A stretch of 64,000 bases of DNA from Clytia hemisphaerica (lineage: Eukaryota; Cnidaria; Hydrozoa; Leptothecata; Clytiidae). Position numbers and translations under genes: made by a program. Below the pieces are notes generated by a model. The model searched no databases, was not told where the DNA came from, and saw only the letters and a program-made list of their open reading frames with translations. The DNA is taken from the NCBI GenBank assembly GCA_902728285.1, contig CACVBU010001141.1, forward strand, positions 496,001 through 560,000. The letters are read 5' to 3'. Position 1 is the first letter of the stretch, and every line of letters starts with the position of its first letter. This document shows, in pieces, positions 35,707 through 46,857 of this stretch.

Positions 35707-37712
35707 GGTTTCAGATTATGAAAGTTTAAACACTGTGACCTTTGACACTTAATGGCACGTGTAATGATAAACAAAGTTAAAATACTGCGAATGCGCTAGA
35801 AATCGCTCACAGAAATCGACAATAATAAAATTTTTGAGCAAAGTTATCAAAACAAAAAGTCTATATATATTAAAAGAATTTACCGCCTCTTTGACTCAAT
35901 TTTACTCAATTTTCAGGAGTCAATCGGGAGACACGAAACAAAGATATTTGTGATTGCTGCCAAATCGCCAGACGGTGTCAATCGAACAACTTCGAACAAA
36001 AATTGCAATCAAACCAATCAAACGTAATCATCGCGATCAAATAATTGTGATTCGATTGTCGAACGAAAGTTGAATGCTCATCAGGTATTGGTACAACCAG
36101 CCCTACAAATGCCTAAACTAGACTGTGAAATAGTTTACAGCATGCTGGATCACGACCCACGGCATGGCCTGAACATGTTTGAGCCTGTTCGGACCATGCT
36201 CGGGCCACAAAAAAGTATTATTGAATCGGCCCGAACATTTTGTTTGGACCATGTTCGGGCCATGTATTTAGCTTTCCTGGTTTATCATCATCCATTGTTA
36301 AATATTTTCATTAGACAAATTCAAAGTTCCAAATACAAGTTTGATTCATAAAGTTGTATAACAGTACAAAAAACGATCCAGAAAAATTCTGCTTCGAATA
36401 GGAGAAGACCACGAGAAAAGAAGACCATATTATGTAAGATTCAAATCATTCTTTTTAATAATTTTCCTAACTTAATTGGAAAATAGATGATTAACTTTTA
36501 TATTTGAACAATTTGAATAAAGATGAAGATTTTAAAATTTGTTTGCTAAAAATAAGGAATTTAAAATATAAATATTGGGTCCTGAAATTACACATGCGAT
36601 CGTAGGAAGTTTTCGAAAATCTGGCCCGAACATGATCCGAAACTGTGCAGGCCTGCGCGGGCCACGCGCGGGCCATTTTTAAAAAGTATTAATCAAGAGG
36701 CCCGAACATGTTCGGGCCATGCCGTGGGTCGTGCTGGATCTCTCGCTGAGGCCCCCCAGAGCGGTTTGCGTGATGGCGTGATTGAGACTTTTTTCTTGCG
36801 TGATTGCGTGATTTTCTTGCGTGATGGCGTGATTTTTTTTGGCGTGATGGCTTGATCAAGTTTTTGGCGTGATCAAGTTTTTGGCATGATGCGTGATAGG
36901 GCAAAAATTTGAGGCGTGATGCGTGGTGATTAGGGCTATTTTTCGCTATTTTTTGCGTAACGATGACAAATTTTAGCGATTTTCGTGATACGTGATGGAG
37001 AAAATCTTTTTGCGTGATGGCGTGATTACGGGTGCCGCTGGGGGGGCCTCCTCGCTCTCTCAGCGCCTACTCTAAAATGAAAATCAAATATACAGTAAAA
37101 TCAAAAGATATTACTTCTGATAGCTTCTAGGCAGCGATCACAATTATATCTTCGTTTCGCGTCGCCCGACCGACTCTCAAAAATTGAGTAGAATTGAGTC
37201 GGTGTGTCGGTAAATAGACCCGTTTCAATGTTTTGATTTTTCGCGTTTGTATGCGCATGCGCCAAAATAGTTATGGTTTTTCAGAGGCAGAAAACACGAA
37301 GCGCTTGCTGGAAAAAGGCAGTTTTGATTTTATTATTCAAAATCTCTTCATCAGAATTTCATGAAATTTTAGTATAAGAATCCTATATAGTTATTAGATA
37401 ACATACTAAAATTTCTATTCAAAATTCCTTCTAGATCCTGAGAAAATTGACATAAACTGCGTGGCTCCAGCTAATATGTTGTTGTCTTTTTTGCCTCTGA
37501 AAGTCGGGCCGTTTTGCGGGTCGTAACGAGCCGATGTAAACATGTGACGTCACATGAAACGGGTCTATTTGTCAGACTTTTTCTGTCAATGATGTTTCCT
37601 TCGTTCAAAAATTTTATTATTGCTGATTTTTTGCGAGCGATTTCTAGCGGCATTTTTTTTTGACTTTGTTTATCATTACAGTGTTCAAAGGTCATAATTT
37701 GAAACCACCCGT
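35707..37712. mobile_element. Nested inverted-repeat element
   Basis: Outer diverged arms: 35707-35850 pairs with 37590-37712 (TAATGATAAACAAAG and AATAATAAAATTTTTGA against their inverses). A second pair of arms, 35877-35965 and 37131-37222, shares ACTCAATTTTACTCAATTTT-type sequence and the inverse of GATCACAATTATATC. Between them sits another foldback (36149-36735). Low-complexity GGCGTGATTGCGTGATT repeats fill 36770-37030. No transposase was seen. Confidence 0.6.
36149..36735. mobile_element. Foldback repeat with ACCCACGGCATGGCC termini
   Basis: The left end TCACGACCCACGGCATGGCC is mirrored by GGCCATGCCGTGGGTCGTG at the right. The arms contain repeated GAACATGTTCGGGCC-type palindromes. It is nested inside the inverted-repeat element at 35707-37712. 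Non-coding. Confidence 0.7.
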
Positions 37713-37803
37713 AACGACGCGCGGTCGTTTTGGCTGCTGGCTGGCAGTTTCCTTCAAGAATACACTCCAAAAATGGATGATTAAGGTTGGACGACGAGAA
37801 GAA

Positions 37804-37812
37804 GAAATTCAT
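37804..37812. repeat. Left target-site duplication GAAATTCAT
   Basis: A nine-base direct repeat immediately left of the 5.2 kb foldback element. The identical nine bases follow its right end at 43044-43052. Confidence 0.9.
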
Positions 37813-37827
37813 ACCAAAATGAACTTA

Positions 37828-39575
37828 GCATCGGATTCAACATTGGATTCAACATTGGATTCGCGATTCTAGCATTGGATTCACTTTACCGGACAGTATC
37901 TTTTTCGGACAGCATTTTTAGGTCATCAAAACTATAATGGACGCTACCTGTGTCTATTAGCTATCACCTAGTGAAAAAATTAAGTTCATACCTCCTTTCC
38001 CCTAGGAGGAGTTAAGCGGAAACCACTGCTGATTGTCAGCATTGGATTCAAATTTCCAGCATTGGATTCACTTTATCGGACAGTATCTTTTTCGGACAGC
38101 ATTCTATGGTATTCAAAACTATAATGGACGGTACCTGTATCTATTAGCTATCATTTAGTGAAAAAATTAAGTTCATACCTCATTTTCCCTAGGAGGAGTT
38201 AAGCGGAAACCACTGGTGATTGACAAGAAAAATTCAAATTTCGACCTTATGCTCGCTAATTATCGGACAACCTTATTCTCGGACAGCATTCTTAGGTGTT
38301 CAAAACTATAATGGACGGTACCTGTACCTATTAGCTATCACCTAGTGAAAAAATTAAGTTCATACCTCCTTTTCCCTAGGAGGAGTTAAGCGGAAACCAC
38401 AGGTGATTGACAACAAGAAATTTAAATTTTGGCGTTATGCTCGCTAATTATCGGACAACCTTATTCTCGGACAGCATTCTTAGGTGTTCAAAACTATAAT
38501 GGACGGTACCTGTACCTATTAGCTATCACCTAGTGAAAAAATTAAGTTCATACCTCCTTTTCCCTAGGAGGAGTTAAGCGGAAACCACAGGTGATTGACA
38601 GCATTGGATTCAAATTTCCAGCATTGGACTCACTTTACCGGACAGTATCTTTTTCGGACAGCATTCTTAGGTGTTCAAAACTATAATGGACGGTACCTTT
38701 ACCTATTAGCTATCACCTAGTGAAAAAAATAAGTTAATACCTCCTTTTTCCTAGGAGAAGTTAAGCGGAAACCACTGGTGATTGACAACAAGAAATTCAA
38801 ATTTGGACCTTATGCTCGCTAATTATGGGACAACCTTATTCTCGGACAGCCTTTTTAAGTGTTCAAAACTATAATGGACGGTACCTGTACCTGTTAGCTG
38901 TCATTTAAGGACAAAATTAAGCTCATACTCATTTTCCCTAGGAGGAGTTAAGCGGAAACCACAGGTGATTGACAACAAGAAATTTAAATTTTGACGTTAT
39001 GCTCGCTAATTATCGGACAACCTTATTCTCGGACAGCATTTTCAGATGTTCAAAACTACAATGGGCGGTACCTGTGCCTATTAGCTATCATTTAGTGAAC
39101 AAATTAAGCTCGTACCTCTTTTTCCTAGGAGGAGTTAAGCGGAAACTACTGCTGATTGTCAGCATTGGATTCAAATTTCCAGCATTGGATTCACTTTACC
39201 GGACAGTGTCTTTTTGGGACAGCATTTTTAGGTCATCAAAACTATAATGGACGGTACCTGTATCTATTAGCTATCACCTGGTGAAAAAATTAAGTTCGTA
39301 CCTAATTTTTCCTAGGAGGAGTTAAGCGGAAACCACTGGGGATTGACAACAAGAAATTCAAATTTTTACCTTATGCTCGCTAATCATCGGACAACCTTAT
39401 TCTCGGACAGCATTTTTAGGTGTTCAAAATTATAATGGACGGTACCTGTACCTATTAGCTATCATTTAGTTAAAAAATAAAGTGTTTTCCTTATTTTCAC
39501 TATGAGGAGTTTAGTGAAAACCACAGGTAATTGACAACAAGAAATCCAAATTTCGACCATAGGCTCGCTATTTAT
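37828..39575 (+). repeat. Left arm: ~187-bp tandem array
   Basis: About nine units, spaced 186-188 bp by the recurring AAGCGGAAACCAC motif. Unit differences are mostly single bases, with the last unit (39480-39575) most decayed. The unit length is in the range of classic satellite monomers. Confidence 0.9.
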
Positions 39576-39686
39576 CGGACAACGGTCGGTACTAATGTCT
39601 ATTTGCTATTACAGTATTTAGAAAAAAATAATGGAAAATATGGCAGAAAGCCGTTGCTTTTTAATGTAACAATACCCTGAACTTTA

Positions 39687-39962
39687 ATGCCGCGAGATTT
39701 AAAATTGAAAGCAATAAAAAATGCTCTAGATATGAATGTTGCTTATTTCGTCGGATTTTTTAATCCAAATACTTTCACACCCACATTCAATTCATCGATG
39801 TTTTTATCTGGATGTTATTTTATGATATATAGCCCTGGTACTCACTGGCTTAAAACTGTCAGTTTACTACAAATGTCCCGTGAAGGCATTGATCATACAG
39901 AAGGAACGTTTGAAGGCCGCATTCCATCAAATGGCTTTTTGGAACTCCATTTTATTACATAG
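39687..39962 (+). CDS. Unrecognised ORF in foldback core
   Basis: A 91-codon ATG-to-stop frame beginning MPRDLKLKAIKNALDM. It contains a moderately hydrophobic central stretch with aromatic residues (VAYFVGFFNP, GCYFMIYSPG). No family was recognised. It may be an exon or remnant of a captured or element-encoded gene, since it is the longest plus-strand frame in the core's left part and converges with the minus-strand frame starting 10 bp away. Confidence 0.3.
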   Translation: MPRDLKLKAIKNALDMNVAYFVGFFNPNTFTPTFNSSMFLSGCYFMIYSPGTHWLKTVSLLQMSREGIDHTEGTFEGRIPSNGFLELHFIT

Positions 39963-39971
39963 ATTGGACTC

Positions 39972-40331
39972 TTAAAGAAAGGATTTGCAATTGACTGCGT
40001 CCATCAATTTGAACTTGTCAAGTTGATCTTCTTTGTGCGTCTTAGTCTCAAACGATGATTTCTTTGTCGGTCTTTCTTTTGTAGGAGGAGTTGGGATCGA
40101 GCATTTCTTTACTGACGCAGGGTGGACGGGTCGCATTTTTTCACGGTCCCCTTTCTTTTCGAAGAAGCCAACGGGCCAGTGTTTTTCGCAGACGACATGA
40201 ACTACCATCGCTTCAATTTCATCTTCCTCCCAAAACGGAATTGATTTGATCCACTTGCATGCTTCGCTTTGTTCGGAAAGCTGTAGGTTTTCATAATGTT
40301 CCTCTGATGGTTCCAAATTTCTTCTCTTCAT
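39972..40331 (-). CDS. Unrecognised ORF in foldback core, Lys-rich
   Basis: A 119-codon frame beginning MKRRNLEPSEEHYENLQ. The middle has an acidic helix-like segment (IPFWEEDEIEAMVVHVV) followed by C48-x2-H51 (CEKHWPVG) and RPVHPASV. The tail is basic (TPPTKERPTKKSS). The C-x2-H followed by an aromatic and Pro loosely recalls the second half of a THAP-type zinc finger, but the first Cys pair is absent from this frame. Composition and predicted order look more protein-like than neighbouring chance ORFs. Function is unknown. Confidence 0.4.
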   Translation of the reverse strand: MKRRNLEPSEEHYENLQLSEQSEACKWIKSIPFWEEDEIEAMVVHVVCEKHWPVGFFEKKGDREKMRPVHPASVKKCSIPTPPTKERPTKKSSFETKTHKEDQLDKFKLMDAVNCKSFL

Positions 40332-41130
40332 TACTAAGACTGTTCATGGTTCGACAGCCTTTTGATAACGCACTTTTTTTGAAAATTATGAAAATTCCGT
40401 GGCCTTCGTAAAATCGCCGCGGATACATGTTTACTAGGCCTGTATTTTAGAACGCCATGCGCCCAATTCAATATCGATTATATTTAAAAAAGAGACACAA
40501 GAATTGAATGTTTTTCTTTCCTCTGATTGACTATTTCAGATAAAAAAGAATAAACTATCGTGGCCAGAGTACTTTAGGTGTACAAATTTTGGTGAGGTCA
40601 AAAAATCTCAAAATTTACGACATTTACTTTCTCGAATTTGACGAAGAAATGTTTTTCGCAAATCAAGGCTTAGACGATGTTATCGTCCGTTACACAGTGA
40701 TAGTAAAGGCGGGAAAATATGGCGGTATGGCGTTATGGCGGTATACGGGAAAAAATCGGCGGGAGAGTTTCGAAGAAAGAAGACTGGCAACTCTACCGAC
40801 TGTTAACTCTTTTCGGCAAAAGAACCCGTTTGCGAATTTTCTTCGGCTTTGGGCTTTTTTCTTAGATAGTGATTCGTCTTAGACTATAACATAGTCTAAT
40901 CAAGGCTTAAACAGCCATAAATCTTCTACATTGTGGAGGGCGTACGGTATTTCGGAATTGCAGAAATCGACCTATTTTCTTCAGAATTTCGGAAATCGGG
41001 CATAATTTCTTCGGTATTTTGGAATTCTGAAGTTGTTTCGGTATCGGAAATCCATGAATTTTTGCTTCGAAATTTCGATATCATAAAGTTTTTATCCCCC
41101 TTTTTCGGAATTCATACGTGAAAAAAATAA

Positions 41131-41742
41131 TTTGATGAAAAATTAGAGTTGAGTTTCGAGGAACATATCTCTAAGCAAGTCAACAAGGCCAATTCGATGC
41201 TTGGAGTTATTAACCGTGACTTCCAAAACCTTAGCCCACAGATTTTTCTTACTTTGTACTGTACTTTCGTTCGACCGCATCTTGAATATGCACAATCAGT
41301 CTGGTCACCGAAACTAAGGAAACACGTCAACCTATTGGAAGGAGTGCAGAGACGTGCGACAAGGCTTGTCAAACTTTACAAAAATCTCTCTTATGAGGAT
41401 AGACTACGAAGCTTACAATTACCAACACTAGAGTTTTGTAGAACTTTTTGTGATATGGTGCAGGTCTATAAGCATCTTCACTTCTACGATAAAGCTACGA
41501 TTCCAAAGAAAACTACCCATCGACCACGTCCGAATCGACAACACAAAGATGAACTCCAGCCGAACCTTGCAAGTGATGGATTCCGCGGCCCGCAAACAAA
41601 GTCGTTCTACTACAGAACCATCCCTACGTGGAATAAATTGCCGTCTGAGGTGGTAGCTGCTGTTTCCATAAAAGGCTTCAGTGAAAAGTTGAAAGAAGTA
41701 TGGAAAAGCCATCCAAAGAAATTCGTTACAAGAGATTTGTAA
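41131..41742 (+). pseudogene. LINE reverse transcriptase C-terminal fragment
   Basis: A continuous frame of ~200 codons ending in TAA at 41742. It starts FDEKLELSFEEHISKQVNKA, directly after an in-frame stop, and contains the typical post-catalytic LINE blocks: YCTFVRPHLEYAQSVWSP, LEGVQRRATRLV, YEDRLRSLQLPTLE, FYYRTIPTWNKLPSEVV. These follow the YxDD region in CR1/Jockey-type elements. It is 5'-truncated, so it cannot move by itself. It lies just before the right-hand satellite arm of the foldback element. Confidence 0.88.
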
Positions 41743-41789
41743 ATTGAGATCGGTTTAGAGGCCCACTGAGTGCCTACAACCTGTAATAT

Positions 41790-43028
41790 TCATTTTATAG
41801 TTTTGAATACGATAGAATGCTGTCCGAAAAAGATACTGTCCGTCAAAGTGAATCCAATGCTGGAAATTTGAATCCAATGCTGTCAATCAGCAGTGGTTTC
41901 CGCTTAACTCCTCTTAAGGAAAAGGAGGTATGAACTTAATTTTTTCACTAGGTGATAGCTAATAGGTACAGGTACCGTCCATTATAGTTTTGAACACCTA
42001 AGAATGCTGTCCGAGAATAAGGTTGTCCAATAATTAGCGAGCATAACGTCAAAATTTAAATTTCTTGTTGTCAATCACCAGTGGTTTCCGCTAAACTCCT
42101 CCTAAGGAAAGGAGGTATGAACTTAATTTTTTCACTAGGTGATAGCTAATAGGTACAGGTACCGTCCATTATAGTTTTGAACACCTAAGAATGCTGTCCG
42201 AGAATAAGGTTGTCCGATAATTAGCGAGCATAACGTCAAAATTTAAATTTCTTGTTGTCAATCACCAGTGGTTTCCGCTAAACTCCTCCTAAGGAAAAGG
42301 AGGTATGAACTTAATTTTTTCACTAGGTGATAGCTAATAGGTACAGGTACCGTCCATTATAGTTTTGAACACCTAAGAATGCTGTCCGAGAATAAGGTTG
42401 TCCGATAATTAGCGAGCATAACGCCAAAATTTAAATTTCTTGTTGTCAATCACCTGTGGTTTCCGCTTAACTCCTCCTAGGGAAAAGGAGGTATGAACTT
42501 AATTTTTTCACTAGGTGATAGCTAATAGGTACAGGTACCGTCCATTATAGTTTTGAACACCTAAGAATGCTGTCCGAGAATAAGGTTGTCCGATAATTAG
42601 CGAGCATAAGGTCGAAATTTGAATTTTTCTTGTCAATCACCAGTGGTTTCCGCTTAACTCCTCCTAGGGAAAATGAGGTATGAACTTAATTTTTTCACTA
42701 AATGATAGCTAATAGATACAGGTACCGTCCATTATAGTTTTGAATACCATAGAATGCTGTCCGAAAAAGATACTGTCCGATAAGTTGAATCCAATGCTGG
42801 AAATTTGAATCCAATGCTGACAATCAGCAGTGGTTTCCGCTTAACTCCTCCTAGGGGAAAGGAGGTATGAACTTAATTTTTTCACTAGGTGATAGCTAAT
42901 AGACACAGGTAACGTCCATTATAGTTTTGATGACCTAAAAATGCTGTCCGAAAAAGATACTGTCCGGTAAAGTGAATCCAATGCTAGAATCGCGAATCCA
43001 ATGTTGAATCCAATGTTGAATCCGATGC
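41790..43028 (-). repeat. Right arm: inverted ~187-bp tandem array
   Basis: Six to seven units of the same satellite as 37828-39575, in opposite orientation, spaced ~187 bp by the GTGGTTTCCGCTTAACTCC motif. The outermost segment mirrors the left arm exactly (GCGAATCCAATGTTGAATCC). Confidence 0.9.
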
Positions 43029-43043
43029 TAAGTTCATTTTGGT

Positions 43044-43052
43044 GAAATTCAT
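43044..43052. repeat. Right target-site duplication GAAATTCAT
   Basis: Identical to 37804-37812 and adjacent to the right TIR end, so the element's limits are fixed at both sides. Confidence 0.9.
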
Positions 43053-43420
43053 TGGGTCCAATTTTAAGAAAACCCGAAAATTTTTACGAGGACGCAACGC
43101 AAATTGATTGCCGCCCTATTCTTTAGTAAAAAGAGTGTGTTGGCTACTAGCTTCTGTATAAAAAGAGTCACTAAATAGATATACCTATTAAAAGTTGAAA
43201 ATTGAAAGTGGGAAAATAAAACCATCCAGCCAATCTGCTCTCCACTCTGTTCAACAATCAGTCGGGTCTAGTCAGCAAATTTTAGCGTAAGAAGGTAGAG
43301 AGACCTTGCAAGTCGACCCCGACTATTTAGGGCTTTCATTTTCGATTGAAAACCCGCCCAAATTTCCGCCCGCTTCCCGCCAAAATAAACGAGCTAAAAT
43401 CGGGAAATAAAGGCCCGATC

Positions 43421-43708
43421 ATTGAGTTTCAAGCCCGAAGGGCTAGAGGTCAATCTCCTTGGTAGGATTTGAAGCCAACAAATCCTACCAAAGTTGCGCG
43501 GCCTTGAGCGACCCGCCTGGTTTTTACACAAATGACAGATTGAAACTAAAATTTACCGCTTCATTTTGAAAAATATATCACTCGAAAACAAAGGAAGTGC
43601 TAGATTCAATCCGTCATCAAAAATACGGCGCATATTTTAAGGCTTCAATTTTTCTTGCCTGAGAAAGGTTAGAGATTGACCTCTAGCCCTTCGGGCTTGA
43701 AACTCAAT
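43421..43708. repeat. Inverted pair around AGCCCGAAGGGCT hairpin motif
   Basis: The ~43-bp arms (43421-43463: ATTGAGTTTCAAGCCCGAAG and on to GAGGTCAATCTC; 43666-43708: the inverse) enclose ~200 bp. A third, single copy is at 20535-20578. Each arm holds the small hairpin AGCCC-GAA-GGGCT. This is probably the TIR of a short element. Confidence 0.6.
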
Positions 43709-44144
43709 GGGCCCGATAGGATAATCGGAATCAAGTCACAACAAAAAAATCAACATGGCTTCCAGCGAGGAAAAACGTGATGAACAAAAAAATCAACCAC
43801 AGATCGAAAATAATATTTTTGGAAAACAGAATGTGAAAGATTATTCTCAGGTATAACTACCGTAAGATAGCTAAAAAGTTTTCTCATTCACACAACACAT
43901 ATCATAATAGTCGTTTTTGCAGGTTTTTGGGAGATTAAAAGCGAAAGACACAAAATATATTTTTCGAATCCAGCATGCAGGATCATAAAATAGTAGTGTT
44001 GTCAGTAGCTAGCTACAGGTGACCTAGTAGGGTTGGGTATGGGTGTGGTTATGTAGGATTTGGGTTATTATCAGTTAGGGTTATGGTTGGAGCTGGAAAC
44101 AACAAAAAAGCACTCTTTTGCGATTTTTCTTGATATAGTATGTA

Positions 44145-44729
44145 ACGACCCTGCCTATGTATGCCCCGGACAGTCCGGGGCAAATGTCTGGGGTCTGAAA
44201 AAAATAACTTTTTCCCCGGACCTACGTCCGGGGCTCCAATTTTTGCGCCATAAATTTACCCCGGACGTATATTCACAAAATTGAGTCAACATAGAGACAC
44301 AAATACAATGAAATTCAAAAAAAGTGAGAGATTTTTTTTATAAACTAGGCAAGGTTAATAAATTAATTAAAAATAAAAAAACTAACTTTACTTACCTTTC
44401 TCTGTCTGACCAGGATCCATTTTTCAGCTTTCGGTTAGATTTTAGAATTTGATTGCTGAACAAACCACGCTTGAGATTTAAGGTTCAAATACAGGCCTCA
44501 CACACGAAACGCCAAAATCAGGACATTACAAGATCTTTTGGAAGACAGCGTTTGTCCACGGAAGAATATTTCAATGAATTAGAAAAAAGCCCGCGCGGTC
44601 AGCGATTCTATAAAAAGCGACCGCGCGGGCTGTCTGGGGCGTCCGGGGTAGTCTCTCAAAAACAAATAATACGGACCCCGGGCACGCATAAAAAAAAACC
44701 CGGACTGTCCGGGGCATAGGCAGGGTCGT
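44145..44729. mobile_element. TIR element rich in CCCCGGAC motifs
   Basis: The left end ACGACCCTGCCTATG with CCCCGGACAGTCCGGGG is mirrored by CCCGGACTGTCCGGGG and CATAGGCAGGGTCGT. The interior has repeated CCCCGGAC-type motifs and a hairpin of AGCCCGCGCGGTC with its inverse (44589-44632). No coding capacity was recognised. Confidence 0.7.
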
Positions 44730-44939
44730 AGTATGTATGGTCTGTGTAGTTTGTGCAAGTTAGGGGTCACTCACATATCGATGTTTCCTGCAACTAACGT
44801 CATTGTGACGCGAGGGGGTGGGGGGTCAGAGCCTATGGCGCTAAGAAATTTCAACAGAATATCGATTTTCAAACCTGTAACATTTTCTATTCCATCCTTC
44901 GCTATACCTGCCATCTTAATTCATACGCATAAAATATAA

Positions 44940-46857
44940 GGGGTCACTCACAAATCGATTTTAGGTTAGAAGAACGTCAATTGACGTACCGTAGAATTGT
45001 CTGATATCAACATGCGTCTTCTAATTTCGACACCGGATTTGTAAAATAATCAAAACAAACCTTGAATGAAATTCTTAGTATCATTCTTATCAAACAAGTT
45101 CATCCATCAAACTAGAAGTTCAGTAAACATTGCAATCCTTTCAATAAAAAAACAGCCAAATTATATAAGCAATTTTACACAACACACGAAACGCATGCAA
45201 ACTTCCTCGTAACTTTCTTGTGTCCATCATTAAAATTTTACAACTTTATTACGCTTCAAGTCACGGGATAAAAATAATTCGCGCGCTTAGTCGACCTGGT
45301 TTCCCGTCCTTATTGTTTATTGCAAGCACGAGCTCTAGGCGCTAAGAGGCCGCGTTAAACTTCTAGGCGCTGCACCTAGCACACCCGGTCCCTTTTCAAA
45401 TTCATAAGGAAACCGGGTTCTTTTAATTATTTTCGGTTCACGGTAAAAAGGTCTTCTAAAAAATTCCTCGCGTGCAAAATGTTGTTGTGATTTGGGCATC
45501 TTCGTTGAAAGCATGCTAATTAGTTTTTTAGTGATTACTACATCGTTAAAGTTTTCTTTTCAAATATAAGTAATAATACTTCACATTTCTCATATTATAT
45601 TAACAATCTGTGATGTGTTAGGGAGAGTACAATTTAGTGATTGATTGATAACTTTGGTTATGTATTTGTTTATGTTTGATTTTTTATTTTGAAGACCAGC
45701 CTACAGCTATGTCGAAATTAGAAGATGCATGTCGATATTAGACAATCCTACGGTATATGGGTGGGTGGGTTAAAGTTTGTTGACGTTTTTCAGAAACATC
45801 GATTTTTCATTCCATGCCAAATATTACTTCTCGCCATGTTTCTGTTTGATCGCTTTGTTTGTTTTGAAAACAAAAAGCCCGATGTTTATGTCTTTTCTTT
45901 GTTTGACGGCCCGAACGGCCCTTGAATTTTTGTAGATGGCCGTTCTTTCTGTCGCTACATACTACGTAGATAATTAATCACGGGAATTTTGTGAACAAGC
46001 TCAGAAATTATCTCTGTTTCTTTTTTTTTCAAATATAAACTATGCGAGCCGTAGTGAAAATTAAGATGGCTGACGAAACAGCGACGAAGGCAGTTTTTAT
46101 CGATTTTCGGGGATATCAAGGACATTTTTGGGTGTGGGTGGGTCAGTGTAGACCTAAAGCTCTAAACCAGCATCTAATAACATGAAAACCAGAATATGAT
46201 TCTTCAATGGGAATTAAAACTATAAAGTGCACTTACAAACATCAATTTGTCAGATCTAACAAAATTAATAACCGCACTGTCATCATTGACAATAAAACAA
46301 ACAATTTTCTGTCAAGAGCCTTGTAAACATTCCAACAACTTCCATCAAAATGATCTATCACAGCTCAGTCTACCATTTTTAGCGCGGTCCGAGGATTGAG
46401 CTGAGAACGCTCCGCAAACTCCCTGTGCGGGTGAAAAACTTCAATCTGTCAGTCATTTTCTCAAGCGAAGAGTACGCGAAGCGATTCTAGCTTTACGATA
46501 GTGCCGCGGGTCATCAATGGATAGTATTCAATTATCATTATCCCTTTATTTTCATTCCTAGAACGTTTGCAAAAAAAAGGAAAAATAGAAAAGTTGTATC
46601 TTTTACTGCTCTATTCATATACTGAATTTGAAAGATCTTCTATGTGGCGTTTTTTTGCAAACTTCAAAAAACTGATTTTTGTCCCGCCTTTGCGGGACTT
46701 TGGCTTTTAAGTGCTTGAGTGCAGCATAGGGTACAAAGTCCAAACATGCGTTTCCCGTAATCTTTGTGTGAAGAGTTAGGTCTACACTGTGGGTGGGGCA
46801 GCTTTTAAAACGTCAATTGACGTTCTTCTAACCTAAAATTGATTTGTGAGTGACCCC
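44940..46857. mobile_element. PIF/Harbinger-like element, non-autonomous
   Basis: TIRs of ~48 bp (GGGGTCACTCACAAATCG at the left and the inverse at the right, each continuing to ACGTCAATTGACGT) are flanked by TAA on both sides, matching the 3-bp TWA duplications of PIF/Harbinger elements. The 1.9 kb interior has no recognisable transposase or Myb-like gene. A related left end preceded by TTA is at 44763. Confidence 0.7.

Larger units (their letters stand above)
37813..43043. mobile_element. 5.2 kb foldback/MULE-like element with satellite arms
   Basis: The ends are ACCAAAATGAACTTAGC (left) and its inverse GCTAAGTTCATTTTGGT (right), directly flanked by the 9-bp duplication GAAATTCAT. Each arm is a head-to-tail array of a ~187-bp unit, about nine units on the left (37828-39575) and six to seven, inverted, on the right (41790-43028). 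Units carry fixed landmarks: ACTATAATGGACGGTACC, TAGCTATCACCTAGTG, CCTAGGAGGAGTTAAGCGG. Two unit types differ in the segment before GGACAGCATT (GCATTGGATTC type versus TTATGCTCGCTAATTATCGG type). The ~2.2 kb core (39576-41789) has two unknown ORFs and a LINE fragment. Nine-bp duplications plus long repeat-bearing arms occur in Foldback and Mutator-like elements; no transposase was recognised. Confidence 0.88.
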
